Source of the DNA: Microbacterium sp. cf046
GTDB taxonomy: Bacteria; Actinomycetota; Actinomycetes; Actinomycetales; Microbacteriaceae
Length of the DNA stretch: 64,000 nt
Direction: 5' to 3'
NCBI RefSeq assembly: GCF_900114345.1
Contig: NZ_FOZJ01000003.1
Span: 620,001 to 684,000 of the forward strand
Notes under the pieces: model-generated
What the model was told of the DNA's origin: nothing
The model's database searches: none
The model's input: only the letters and a program-made list of their open reading frames with translations
Made by a program: the position numbers and the translations under genes
Shown: piece after piece, positions 22,292 to 32,038 of the stretch
Numbering within the stretch: the stretch's first letter is position 1
Layout of the letters: the number at the start of each line of letters is the position of its first letter

Positions 22292-23446
22292 GTGAGGCTC
22301 GAACCGGTCATCGGCGACGATCCGCGCGAGATCCTGCGGGGGCTGCGCGGTGCACTGCACGGCGCTGGTCCCGCGCTCGGGCTCGGGCTCGTGAACGACC
22401 TCCCAGCCGAGGTTCGGGCAGGCACCGCCGTCGTCGTGACGACGTCGGGGTCGACGGGCGTGCCCAAGAGCGTGATCCTCAGTCGCGACGCCCTCACCGC
22501 GAGCGCACTCGCGACCTCCGCCCGCATCGGCGACGGCACGTGGCTCCTGGCCCTGCCGGCGACCTACGTGGCCGGGATGCAGGTGCTCGTGCGGTCCATC
22601 GTCGCCGATCGCGAGCCGGCCTGGCTCACCGGCGCCTTCACCCCCCAGGCGTTCTCAGCGGCCGCCCTCACGATGGTCTCGACCGATCGGGGCGAGCGCG
22701 TTCCGACCTACACCTCGCTCGTGCCCGCGCAGCTGGCGAAGCTGCTGGATGCCGCATCCAACGATTCGACCGTGCTGGCCGCGCTGCGATCGTTCGAGAC
22801 GATCCTCGTCGGCGGTCAGGCGATCGCGGCTGCGACCCTCGAACAGGCGCTGGATGCGGGCGTCCACGTCGTGCGAACGTACGGTGCGACCGAGACGAGC
22901 GGCGGCTGCGTCTACGACGGGCGGCCCCTGGGCGGCGTCGCGGTGCGGATCACCGACGGCGAGGTCCGTGTCTCGGGTCCGACGCTGGCGGAGGGCTACC
23001 TCGGCGACACCGCTGCGACGGACGCGGCATTCGTCCGCGATGAAGACGGAAGCAGGTGGTACCGCACCGGCGACGCCGGCATCATCGAGGACGACCTGCT
23101 CCGTGTGCGTGGCCGGATCGACCATGTCATCGTCTCGGGCGGCATCAACGTGTCGCTGGACCGCGTGGAGCGGATCGTGCGGACCATCCCGGGACTCGAG
23201 TCCGCGGTGATCGTCGGCATTCCCGACGAGCGCTGGGGGGAGGCATCCGTCGTGGTCGTCGCGCGCGGCGAAGCCCTCCGGCGCAGCGAATCCGTCCAGC
23301 TCGAAGAGGCGCGGGCCGCAGTCGCCGAGCAGATCGGCGCGCATGCCCGTCCGACGCGGCTCGTGCTCGTCGACGATCTCGCGACGCTTCCGAGCGGCAA
23401 GCCCGACCGCGAGACGATCCGCGCGGCCGTCGCCGCGCTGCACTGA
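22292..23446 (+). CDS. menE: o-Succinylbenzoate--CoA ligase
   Basis: 384 residues, ANL superfamily. Activates o-succinylbenzoate as its CoA thioester for MenB. Core motifs: the P-loop TTSGSTGVPKS (residues 50-60), RTYGATETSGG (A5), the YRTGDAG motif (A7), hinge LRVRGRIDHVIVSGGINVS, and the catalytic Lys in LPSGKPDRE (A10). Shorter than E. coli MenE (451 aa) because the N-terminal subdomain is trimmed, as in other Actinobacteria. The GTG start has only a weak purine stretch (AGAAGCG) before it, so the start is less certain. Transcribed with menB. Confidence 0.94.
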   Translation: MRLEPVIGDDPREILRGLRGALHGAGPALGLGLVNDLPAEVRAGTAVVVTTSGSTGVPKSVILSRDALTASALATSARIGDGTWLLALPATYVAGMQVLVRSIVADREPAWLTGAFTPQAFSAAALTMVSTDRGERVPTYTSLVPAQLAKLLDAASNDSTVLAALRSFETILVGGQAIAAATLEQALDAGVHVVRTYGATETSGGCVYDGRPLGGVAVRITDGEVRVSGPTLAEGYLGDTAATDAAFVRDEDGSRWYRTGDAGIIEDDLLRVRGRIDHVIVSGGINVSLDRVERIVRTIPGLESAVIVGIPDERWGEASVVVVARGEALRRSESVQLEEARAAVAEQIGAHARPTRLVLVDDLATLPSGKPDRETIRAAVAALH

Positions 23447-23469
23447 AGCCGCTTCGCGAGCGCGCCGGC

Positions 23470-23853
23470 TCAGCCCGAGGTCTGCGGACCGGTGTCCACG
23501 ACGCAGAACCGGTTGCCCTCGGTGTCCTCGAGCACGACCCAGTCGGCGCCCTCGGGGTAGCCGTCCCAGTCGACATCGTGGGCGCCCAGGGACTTGAGCC
23601 GTGCGATCTCGGCGGCCTGGTCAGACGCATAGAGGTCGAGATGGATGCGGGGCGGATAGCTCTGCGGATAGCCGGTCACCGACAGCGCGATGCTCGCACC
23701 CGGTGCGTCCCAGTTCTCCTTCTCGGGAGGATCGAGGATCACCCAGTCCTCCGACGGCGGACGCCGGTTGACGTATCCAAGGGCCGCTCGCCAGAAGTCG
23801 CCCGCCCGCGTGATGTCTTCCACCGTCAGCACAGTGGATCCGATGCTCAACAT
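23470..23853 (-). CDS. VOC family (glyoxalase-like) protein
   Basis: 127 residues, one vicinal-oxygen-chelate domain made of two beta-alpha-beta-beta-beta units. Typical elements: STVLTVEDITRAGDFWRAALGY, RIHLDLYASDQAAEIARLKSLGA and DWVVLEDTEGNRFCVVD. Enzymatic class cannot be told from sequence; many actinobacterial members are resistance or ligand-binding proteins. I choose the ATG at 23853 because GAGAAT (complement of 23860-23865) lies 6 nt upstream; a GTG one codon earlier is possible. Divergent from menA. Confidence 0.85.
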   Translation of the reverse strand: MLSIGSTVLTVEDITRAGDFWRAALGYVNRRPPSEDWVILDPPEKENWDAPGASIALSVTGYPQSYPPRIHLDLYASDQAAEIARLKSLGAHDVDWDGYPEGADWVVLEDTEGNRFCVVDTGPQTSG

Positions 23854-23939
23854 CACGTCATTCTCGGCTCATCGCAGGATGTCGGCCAGGGGGTTGCGCG
23901 GCGCGGGCGAACGCTGCTCACGCCGTAGGATGTGTCCTC

Positions 23940-24920
23940 GTGGCAGGCACCCCCAGCAAGAAGCGCAAGCACCCCGGTCCTCGCAAGCAGCCCCCGCGCG
24001 GCAATCCGCAGAAGGTGCGCGAGTCGCGCGACCCCCGGCACGTCGACAAGGCGACGGCGCGAGACTGGATCGGTGCCGCCCGGCTGCGGACCCTGCCCCT
24101 CGCCCTGACGCCGATCCTGATCGGCACGGGCGCGGCGATGATCGTGGACGGGCTGTTCCACTGGGTCATCGCGCTGTTCTGCCTGATCGTCTCGGTGAGC
24201 CTGCAGATCGGCGTCAACTTCGCGAACGACTACAGCGACGGCATCCGGGGCACGGACGATCACCGGGTCGGCCCTGCGCGCCTCACCGCCTCGCGGAAGG
24301 CGTCCCCGCGGGCGGTGCTCACCGCCGCGCTCCTGTTCTTCGGGATCGCCGCGGTCGCGGGCCTGGCCCTTGTGATCCGGAGCGGGCAGTGGTGGCTGCT
24401 GATCGTGGGCGCGGTGTGCATCCTCGCCGCATGGTTCTACACCGGCGGCAAGCGCCCCTACGGCTACTACGGGCTGGGCGAGCTCTTCGTGTTCGTGTTC
24501 TTCGGGCTCGTGGCCACCGCCGGCACGACATTCGTGATGGTGCTCGCCGTGCCGCAGGAGGCGTGGTTCGGCGCCGTCGGAGCCGGGCTCCTGGCGTGCG
24601 CCGTGCTGCTGGCGAACAACCTCCGCGACATCGATCAGGACCGCGCCGCGCACAAGCGCACGCTCACGGTGCTGATCGGCCGCCGCGGCACCCGGATCCT
24701 GTTCACCGTGTTCGTGCTCGCACCGTTCCTCATCGCGGCGTACCTGGCGCTGTTCTACCCGATCGCGTGGCTCACGCTGCTGGCGCTGCTGGCCGCGCTG
24801 CCGGCGATCCTGATCGTGTGGACCTACCGTGTGCCCAAGGAGCTCATCGTCGCCCTCAGTCTCACGTCGCTGACGTCGGTCGCGTTCGGCGCCTTCCTGC
24901 TGTGGGCGTTCATCGGCTGA
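23940..24920 (+). CDS. menA: 1,4-Dihydroxy-2-naphthoate polyprenyltransferase
   Basis: 326 residues, UbiA superfamily, nine membrane helices after a basic N-terminal extension of about 40 residues (KKRKHPGPRKQPPRG). Attaches the polyprenyl tail to DHNA, giving demethylmenaquinone. The two Asp-rich motifs are present as NFANDYSDGIRGTDDHRVGPARL and NNLRDIDQDRAAHKRTL. Start is a GTG at 23940 with TAGGAT (23926-23931) 8 nt upstream. It lies between the VOC gene and a DUF4229 gene rather than directly beside menE. Confidence 0.95.
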   Translation: MAGTPSKKRKHPGPRKQPPRGNPQKVRESRDPRHVDKATARDWIGAARLRTLPLALTPILIGTGAAMIVDGLFHWVIALFCLIVSVSLQIGVNFANDYSDGIRGTDDHRVGPARLTASRKASPRAVLTAALLFFGIAAVAGLALVIRSGQWWLLIVGAVCILAAWFYTGGKRPYGYYGLGELFVFVFFGLVATAGTTFVMVLAVPQEAWFGAVGAGLLACAVLLANNLRDIDQDRAAHKRTLTVLIGRRGTRILFTVFVLAPFLIAAYLALFYPIAWLTLLALLAALPAILIVWTYRVPKELIVALSLTSLTSVAFGAFLLWAFIG

Positions 24921-24932
24921 AGCCCCCGTCGT

Positions 24933-25229
24933 TCAGGAGGGGTCGCTGGACCGCTTCTCCTCGGCGATCGCGGTGGCCGCGGCATCCTCCACGTCCTCGT
25001 CGCTGGTCGTCGCCTTGGCGTCGGCGCGACGCTGTGCGAGCCCGTTCGTGACCTCGGTCAGGGGCCGGCGCAGGAACAGCAGCGACAGGCTGAGGCCGAT
25101 GAGCGCCGCGAAGATCGCGGCGAGCCAGTAGAGCTCGCGGAAGATCGGGAACAGCATCAGGATGCCGAACGGCACGAGGAATGCGAGCAGCCTCAGCACC
25201 GTGTAGACGAGGGCGGAGCGGGCTTTCAC
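24933..25229 (-). CDS. DUF4229 membrane protein
   Basis: 98 residues. Two helices (about residues 8-28 and 34-54) followed by a hydrophilic Ala/Glu/Asp-rich tail, with the LFLRRPL block characteristic of DUF4229; the family is nearly confined to Actinobacteria and often lies beside menaquinone genes. GTG start with TACCAT (complement of 25236-25241) exactly 6 nt upstream. Convergent with menA, 12 nt apart. No known function. Confidence 0.85.
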   Translation of the reverse strand: MKARSALVYTVLRLLAFLVPFGILMLFPIFRELYWLAAIFAALIGLSLSLLFLRRPLTEVTNGLAQRRADAKATTSDEDVEDAAATAIAEEKRSSDPS

Positions 25230-25308
25230 TCCTCAATGGTAGATCGCCGGGCGTCTCGGTCCGGTCACAGGCGGGACCGGGCGCGCAATGCGCGCCTAGG
25301 ATGGAACC

Positions 25309-25803
25309 GTGACGCGAGTGCTGCTTATTCTGGCGCTGGTCCTGACCGCTTTCTGGGTCTACACCATCGTCGACTGCAGCGTGCAGCCGGCCACCCGCCA
25401 TCGCGGTGTCAGCAAGCCGATCTGGATCCTCATCGTGATCCTGCTGCCCGTCCTCGGCGGTCTGCTCTGGCTGACCGTCGGTCGCGTGCGCCGATCGAGC
25501 ATCATCGCCCGCCGCGCCCCTGACGACGATCCGGAGTTCCTCGAGAAGATCGGCACGCTGAGCGACCAGGACGAACGCATCCGTCGTCTGGAAGAAGAGC
25601 TCGCCCTCCTCGATGCCGAGGACGAGGACCCGCGCTGGACCGCTCCCGGTGGGGCCGCAGTGGCCGGCACGCCCGCCGCGGGCGCGCCCGCCACCGGAGC
25701 CCCTTCTGCCGGAGGGCCCGCCTCGGATGCACCCGCTCGAGGCACGGACCGTCCCGCTGACGGCGATGACGACACGCGCGGTCAGCGCGGCGCCGTCGGC
25801 TAA
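25309..25803 (+). CDS. PLDc_N domain membrane protein
   Basis: 164 residues. The N-terminal two-helix PLDc_N module (phospholipase D nuclease N-terminal region) is clear: FWVYTIVDCSVQPATRHRGVSKPIWILIVILLPVLGGLLWLTVGR. The nuclease domain itself is absent. The C-terminus is coiled (RIRRLEEELALLDAE) and then low-complexity Ala/Gly/Pro. Similar short proteins usually neighbour menD or menE in Actinobacteria. GTG start with TAGGAT (25297-25302) exactly 6 nt upstream; menD starts 2 nt after its stop, so the two are coupled. Function unknown. Confidence 0.85.
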   Translation: MTRVLLILALVLTAFWVYTIVDCSVQPATRHRGVSKPIWILIVILLPVLGGLLWLTVGRVRRSSIIARRAPDDDPEFLEKIGTLSDQDERIRRLEEELALLDAEDEDPRWTAPGGAAVAGTPAAGAPATGAPSAGGPASDAPARGTDRPADGDDDTRGQRGAVG

Positions 25804-25805
25804 TC

Positions 25806-27692
25806 GTGGGCGACGAGGACGACTCCTTCGGCGCGCTCGGCGATGACCGACCGGCGCTCAGCGCCGCAGACCCCGCGCGCGCGGCGGTCGATCCTCGCGC
25901 CGCGGCGTCCCCGGCGATGGACGCGGCGGGCGCCCTCCTCGGTGCGCTCGTCGATCTCGGCATCCGGCACATCGTCCTCAGTCCCGGGTCGCGCTCGCAG
26001 GCGCTCGCGCTCGTGACGGCAGAGCTCGAGCGCCGTGGCGCGGTGCGGTTGCACGTGCGCATCGATGAGCGGGTGGCGGGCTTCACCGCGCTCGGGATCG
26101 GACGCGAGACGCGCACGCCTGCCGTCGTGATCTGCACATCCGGAACGGCGGCGGCGAATCTGCTGCCGGCGGCACTCGAGGCGCACCACGCCGGAGTCCC
26201 TCTGCTGCTGCTCACGGCCGACCGTCCGCCCGAGCTGCGCGGCGTCGGCGCGAACCAGACCACCCGTCAGCTGGGCATGTTCACCCCGAGCACTCGCCTG
26301 GAGGCAGACCTGCCGGTCCCGGAGACGACGGACCCGGAAGGCGACGGCGAGCAGAGCCTGATGCTGCGACAGGTGGCCGCCGACTCGTTCGCCGCCGCGC
26401 TCGGCGAGGGCACCCGCGCCCCCGGACCGGTGCATCTGAACCTCCCGTTCCGCGAGCCGCTCGGCGGTGACCTGCCGAACTGGCTGGGCATGCCGACCGC
26501 GGAGCTCTCCGCGGTCGCCGATGTCGATCCGGATGCGGCTCCGGTCGAAGAGAGCGTCGAGGACGAGGTGTCCGGTGCGCTCTACCAGGGCGGCGGTGGC
26601 ATCGGGGAAGCGGACCTGCCGATCGAGCCCGATGAGCTGCCGCACGTCCTCGCCCGAGGACCACGCACCGTCGTGATCGCCGGTGCCGACGCAGGCCCGG
26701 ATGCCGAGACGCTGGCGCACCTCGGCGGCTGGCCTCTGATCGCCGAGATCGTGAGCGGCGCCCGATTCGGCCGCAACCTGGTCCACGGCTACCGCGGTCT
26801 GCTGGCCGATGCGGAGCTCGGCGGCCGGGTCGAGCGCGCCGTCGTGCTCGGGCATCCCACGCTGAGCCGGGAGTCAGCCGCGCTGCTGACGGATCCCGAC
26901 GTCGAGGTGCTCGCCGTGCGCGGACCGGGGGAGCCGCTCAACCTCAACGGCGTCACGACCGCCCTCGATGCCGTGGCCGTGGATACCGGAGAGATCGATC
27001 GCGAGTGGCTCGGAGCGTGGATGCAGGCCTCGCGCGCGGCATCCGTCGACCTCGCTCCACCTGCGCCGGACGCCGACGGCCTCGCCTCAGCGGTTCCCGC
27101 GGAGCGCCTGGGGGCGATCCAGGCCGAACTCGCCGCGATCCGCGCGCCGCTCGATCGCGCTGCGCTCGTGGACGCCGTGTGGCGGGCCACCTGGCCCCAC
27201 GATCGCCTGATGTTCGGCTCGTCGCGGCTCGTGCGCGTCGCCGATGCGCTGCTGGGCGGCAAGAAGGTGCCGGTGCACTCGAACCGAGGGCTTGCCGGCA
27301 TCGACGGCACCGTCGCGACCGCGACCGGGATCGCTCTCGCGTCTCAGACGGGCGACCGGCCCGGCGTGACGAGGGTCGTGCTCGGCGACCTCGCCCTGCT
27401 GCACGACGTCGGCGCAATGCTCATCCCGCCGACCGAGGACGAACCGCGGATCCAGGTGATCGTCGGAAATGACGGCGGTGGCACGATCTTCGACGACCTC
27501 GAAGTCTCCCAGGTCGCGACCCCCGAGGCGATGGACCGCGTGCTCTTCACGCCGCACACGACCCGGTTCGAGCATCTCGCGCTCGCCTATGGGTGGGAGT
27601 ACACGCGCGTGACCACTCGCGCCGCCCTCGATCAGGTGCTCACGGCCCCGGTCGGCGGCCGACAGCTCATCGAGGTTCCTCTGCCACGCTGA
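25806..27692 (+). CDS. menD: SEPHCHC synthase
   Basis: 628 residues, thiamine-diphosphate enzyme. Joins isochorismate and 2-oxoglutarate, the committed step of menaquinone synthesis. Visible motifs: HIVLSPGSRSQALAL and VICTSGTAAANLLPA (N-terminal domain with the catalytic Glu in HVRIDERVAGF nearby), the ThDP region VHSNRGLAGIDGT, and the metal-binding loop NDGGGTIFDDLE. The first 37 residues are an acidic, Ala-rich extension; an ATG at 25917 matches the usual family start, but the GTG 2 nt after the PLDc_N stop favours coupled translation. Start uncertain, function not. Confidence 0.95.
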   Translation: MGDEDDSFGALGDDRPALSAADPARAAVDPRAAASPAMDAAGALLGALVDLGIRHIVLSPGSRSQALALVTAELERRGAVRLHVRIDERVAGFTALGIGRETRTPAVVICTSGTAAANLLPAALEAHHAGVPLLLLTADRPPELRGVGANQTTRQLGMFTPSTRLEADLPVPETTDPEGDGEQSLMLRQVAADSFAAALGEGTRAPGPVHLNLPFREPLGGDLPNWLGMPTAELSAVADVDPDAAPVEESVEDEVSGALYQGGGGIGEADLPIEPDELPHVLARGPRTVVIAGADAGPDAETLAHLGGWPLIAEIVSGARFGRNLVHGYRGLLADAELGGRVERAVVLGHPTLSRESAALLTDPDVEVLAVRGPGEPLNLNGVTTALDAVAVDTGEIDREWLGAWMQASRAASVDLAPPAPDADGLASAVPAERLGAIQAELAAIRAPLDRAALVDAVWRATWPHDRLMFGSSRLVRVADALLGGKKVPVHSNRGLAGIDGTVATATGIALASQTGDRPGVTRVVLGDLALLHDVGAMLIPPTEDEPRIQVIVGNDGGGTIFDDLEVSQVATPEAMDRVLFTPHTTRFEHLALAYGWEYTRVTTRAALDQVLTAPVGGRQLIEVPLPR

Positions 27693-27718
27693 GTTCGGCA
27701 TCCGCCATGATGGGCACC

Positions 27719-28582
27719 ATGACCCAGAACAGCGAGAAGAACTGGACCGGCGAGGTCGCCGAGCTGCTGCGTGCGCGCGGGGACTTCGTGCTCTCCGGCG
27801 TGGATCCGGACTCGACCCCCGGGTACGACGCGGGCAAGGATGCCGGGGTCGAAGACCTCGCCGCTGGGGCCGGCGACCTGGACGAACTGCAGGAACGCCT
27901 GTTCGCGCAGAGTCGCAACGCGGCGTCGAACGCGTCGGTGCTGCTCGTGCTGCAGGCGATGGACTCCGCCGGCAAGGGCGGGGTCATCCGCCACGTCGTC
28001 GGGTCCGTCGACCCGCAGGGGATCATGCTCACGGCGTTCAAGAAGCCCACCGACGAGGAACTCGCCCACGACTTCCTGTGGCGGGTCGAGAAGCGCGTGC
28101 CGCAGCCCGGCTTCATCGGCGTGTTCGACAGGTCGCAGTACGAGGACGTGCTGATCGGAAAGGTGCGCTCGCTCGCTCCGACCGCGGAGATCGAGCGGCG
28201 CTACGGCGCGATCAACGACTTCGAGAAGCGACTGACGGATGCCGGGACGCGCATCGTCAAAGTCATGCTGCACATCTCGTACGACGAGCAGCGCGCCCGG
28301 CTCATGGAACGGCTCGAGCGCCCTGACAAGCACTGGAAGTACAACCCCGGCGACGTCGACGAGCGCGCTCGCTGGCCGCACTACATGGATGCCTACCAGA
28401 CCGTTTTCGAGCGCACCTCGACCGAGGACGCGCCGTGGTTCGTGGTTCCCGCCAACCGCAAGTGGTACGCGCGGCTGGCCGTCCAGCATCTGCTGCTGGG
28501 CGCCCTGCGCGAGATCGACCCGCAGTGGCCGATCGCGACGTTCGACGTCGAGGCCGAGAAGAAGCGCCTCGCCGCGACCTAG
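27719..28582 (+). CDS. Polyphosphate kinase 2 (PPK2) family protein
   Basis: 287 residues. Transfers phosphate between polyphosphate and nucleotides. Walker A is LQAMDSAGKGG (about residues 78-88), Walker B region GVFDRSQYEDVL, and the lid RLERPDKHWKYNPGDVDERA. The single-domain class I/III form, annotated as PPK2 or polyphosphate:AMP phosphotransferase. Three in-frame ATGs occur at 27707, 27710 and 27719; I take the last because CATGAT (27706-27711) sits 7 nt before it, as in the leaderless pattern. Its last codons lie in the first copy of a 52-bp tandem repeat. Confidence 0.9.
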   Translation: MTQNSEKNWTGEVAELLRARGDFVLSGVDPDSTPGYDAGKDAGVEDLAAGAGDLDELQERLFAQSRNAASNASVLLVLQAMDSAGKGGVIRHVVGSVDPQGIMLTAFKKPTDEELAHDFLWRVEKRVPQPGFIGVFDRSQYEDVLIGKVRSLAPTAEIERRYGAINDFEKRLTDAGTRIVKVMLHISYDEQRARLMERLERPDKHWKYNPGDVDERARWPHYMDAYQTVFERTSTEDAPWFVVPANRKWYARLAVQHLLLGALREIDPQWPIATFDVEAEKKRLAAT

Positions 28583-28735
28583 GCCCGGCGACCGTCCACT
28601 GCGCTCGCGAACCATCACATTCCTCGCGACCTAGGCCCGGCATCCCCCTCCTCCGCTCGCGAACCCATGCTCTCCGCGCGACCTAGGCCCGGCATCCCCC
28701 CTCCGCTCGCGAACCCTCACCTTGCTCGCGACCCC
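28573..28735. repeat. 52-bp imperfect tandem repeat, three copies plus a fragment
   Basis: Copies begin with CGCGACCTAGGCCCGGC at 28573, 28625 and 28677 and each includes GCTCGCGAACC; a truncated fourth starts at 28727. The first copy contains the ppk2 stop codon, so the array looks like repeated duplication of the gene's tail and its 3' flank. No hairpin with a T-run is seen. This describes most of the 262-nt gap before the PadR gene. Confidence 0.85.
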
Positions 28736-28815
28736 ATACGCTCCGGGGCCATTGAGCGCATGGGCTCGCGGGGAAGGTATGGGCTCGGCGACGGGAGCCC
28801 CGTTTCTTGTGTGAG

Positions 28816-28841
28816 CAAGTACTTGATGTGATACAGTACTT
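28816..28841 (+). promoter_or_regulatory. Promoter and repeat of the second PadR gene
   Basis: TACAGT (28832-28837) lies 7 nt before the ATG at 28845, the same -10 and spacing as the first PadR gene. A 10-bp palindrome CAAGTACTTG (28816-28825) is echoed by AGTACTT at 28835-28841, 17 nt downstream and overlapping the -10; probably PadR operators. Confidence 0.6.
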
Positions 28842-28844
28842 GGC

Positions 28845-29204
28845 ATGACACAGGACGACGCGTTCGCAGCCGATCTGCTGCGGGGGCACACCGACACGAT
28901 CGTGCTCGGGGTGCTGCGCCGCGGCGACCGCTACGGCTTCGAGATCTACAAGTCGATCCGCGACGCAACGGGCGGGGATCACGAGATCAAGGAAGCCACG
29001 CTCTATGCCACCTACCGCCGCCTCGAGAAGGACGGCCTCGTCGAGTCCTACTGGGGCGACGAGACGCAGGGCGGCAGGCGCAAGTACTACCGCATCACCG
29101 ACGCAGGTCGAGCCGTCTACAGCGGCAACGTGTCCGCGTGGATCGCCACCAAGCGCATCATCGACTCGCTTCTCGACGTGAAGGACCAGACCAATGAGCA
29201 CTGA
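28845..29204 (+). CDS. PadR family transcriptional regulator
   Basis: 119 residues. PadR winged helix: DTIVLGVLRRGDRYGFEIYKSIRDATGG, TLYATYRRLEKDGLVESYWG and the wing GGRRKYYRITDAGRA. It heads a four-gene run (PadR, HAAS protein, DrrA-like ATPase, ABC-2 permease). Its stop overlaps the HAAS gene by 11 nt. Likely a ligand-relieved repressor of the exporter, by analogy with LmrR and similar PadR proteins; the inducer is unknown. Confidence 0.9.
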   Translation: MTQDDAFAADLLRGHTDTIVLGVLRRGDRYGFEIYKSIRDATGGDHEIKEATLYATYRRLEKDGLVESYWGDETQGGRRKYYRITDAGRAVYSGNVSAWIATKRIIDSLLDVKDQTNEH

Positions 29205-30084
29205 CATCCACCGCCTCCTGGACGAGGCGTTCGCGGGCGTCGAGATGACGCCCGACGCGCAGGACCTGAAGGAGGAGATCCGCGCGAACCTGGTGGCTCG
29301 GGTCGCCGAGCTGGAGACCTCCGGTCGATCGTCGACGGATGCCGCCCAGCAGGCCATCGCCGAACTCGGCGACGTGCGCGAACTGCTCGACGGACCCGCA
29401 ACGACGGCAGAAAGGACCCCCGACTCCTACGCCGCGATGCAGTTGCGTCACCGCGTGCGCCCCAAGGTCGGCTTCGTGGTGCGTGTGGTCGTGTGGTCGC
29501 TCGCGTTCATCGTGGGGATGACGCTCGCGATCCTCGGAGCGACTGGCGTGCTGCCCCTGCCCATCGGAGCGATCATCGGGCTGATGGGCTTCGCGTCGAC
29601 CGGGCTGGGCCTGGTGGTCGGTGACGCTCTCTCGCAGGAGACCACGACGAATCATCCGATGCCGCCCAACCGGGCGGGCGGCTATTTCCTCGCCACCTTG
29701 CTCGCTTCGTATGGACTCGGATTCGCTGGCATGGTGGCGCTGGGCGCCCTGCCGTTGTGGTGCGTCGTCTTCGCGGCGCTGGGCGTTATCGCCTCGATCA
29801 TCCTCTTCGCGTTCCTCGCCGCGTCGCAGACCAATCGTCACAAGGCTTGGGTGCGTCAGGCGCAGCATGACGCATTGCACACGAGCAACCGCTTCGAGGA
29901 CGAGCCCGAGACCGCGGCGCGCTTCGGCATCTACACCGCGGTGATCTGGACGGTGACCTTCGCCGTGATCGTCGTGCTCGTCTTCACGGTCGGATGGTGG
30001 TGGGCCCCGCTCGCCTTCGTGGGCGGCTTCGCGCTCATGATGCTCGTGCTGGCGCGCATGATGTTCGGCTCCCGCAAGACCTGA
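29194..30084 (+). CDS. HAAS (permease prefix domain 1) membrane protein
   Basis: 296 residues. N-terminal HAAS domain (LDEAFAGVEMTPDAQDLKEEIRANLVARVAEL, then AIAELGDVRELLDG) followed by two pairs of helices (about residues 90-150 and 165-210) and two more at the C-terminus. It starts 11 nt inside the PadR gene, so translation is coupled. It is only distantly similar to the first HAAS protein at 19.4 kb, which suggests separate acquisition or old duplication. A membrane partner for PadR or for the exporter downstream is the likely role. Confidence 0.83.
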   Translation: MSTDIHRLLDEAFAGVEMTPDAQDLKEEIRANLVARVAELETSGRSSTDAAQQAIAELGDVRELLDGPATTAERTPDSYAAMQLRHRVRPKVGFVVRVVVWSLAFIVGMTLAILGATGVLPLPIGAIIGLMGFASTGLGLVVGDALSQETTTNHPMPPNRAGGYFLATLLASYGLGFAGMVALGALPLWCVVFAALGVIASIILFAFLAASQTNRHKAWVRQAQHDALHTSNRFEDEPETAARFGIYTAVIWTVTFAVIVVLVFTVGWWWAPLAFVGGFALMMLVLARMMFGSRKT

Positions 30085-30158
30085 TCGCTCGCGGCGGCGC
30101 CCGCCGCCGACCGGCCTCCCCGCACGTACACATCGATTCAACAGAAGGGACGTTCGCC

Positions 30159-31192
<1,034 letters not shown>

Positions 31193-31196
<4 letters not shown>

Positions 31197-32008
31197 CCAC
31201 GATCGCCCATCCGCGCGCGGTGGCCGCGCCGACCCGCTCCGGCTGGTTCACGCAGGCGGGCCAGGTGCTCCGTCGCTGGATGATCTCGAGCATGCGGCAG
31301 GCCTGGGGGCCGGTGATGTCGCTGATCCAGCCGATCATCTGGATCCTGCTGTTCGGCCAGGTCTTCGCGTCCCTCGGCGCGCTCCCGCAGGTCGGCGGCG
31401 ACGGCTACATCGACTACCTGGTGCCCGGCATCCTCATGATGACCGTCCTGTATTCGGGTGCGTGGGCCGGCACCGGGTACATCGACGACATCAACTCCGG
31501 GGTGATGGACCAGTACCTGACCTCGCCGATCTCGCGATCGGCGATCATCTCGGGTCAGCTCGCACAGCAGCTCATCATCAGCCTCGCCCAGTCCCTCGTG
31601 GTGCTGGGCATCGGGTGGCTCGGCGGCGCGCGCTATCCGGGCGGAATCGGCGGGATGCTGGTCGCGCTCGGCGTCGCGACGCTTCTCGCTGCGATCTTCT
31701 GCTGCGCATCCAGCGCCGTTGCGCTGGTCACGCGCAGCCAGATCGCGCTGATCAGCCTGTCGCAGCTGATCGTGCTGCCGGCGACATTCCTCTCGACCGC
31801 GATGATGCCGGCGGCGCTGATGCCCGAGTGGGTCCAGAACGTCGCGCGCTGGAACCCCATGACGTGGGCGGTGGAGCTCGGCCGCGGTGGACTGACCGGC
31901 GTGTACCCCGAGTACGGCTGGTGGCAGGCCGGCGGCCTCGCGGTGCTCACGGCGCTCGCGTTCGTCTGGGCCGTGCGGTCGATCCGGGCCTACCAGCGCT
32001 CGGTCTGA
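31193..32008 (+). CDS. ABC-2 type permease (DrrB family)
   Basis: 271 residues with six helices: MRQAWGPVMSLIQPIIWILLFGQVFASL, VPGILMMTVLYSGAWAG, SLAQSLVVLGIGWLGG, LGVATLLAAIFCCASSAVAL, the ABC-2 signature region LSQLIVLPATFLSTAMMPAALMPEWVQNVARWNPMTW, and a final helix. It pairs with the ATPase encoded just upstream (4-nt overlap). Last gene of the PadR operon; the next gene has its own promoter 31 nt later. Confidence 0.92.
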
Positions 32009-32038
32009 GCGGCAGGGCGGCGTGCGTAGGCTGGGTCG

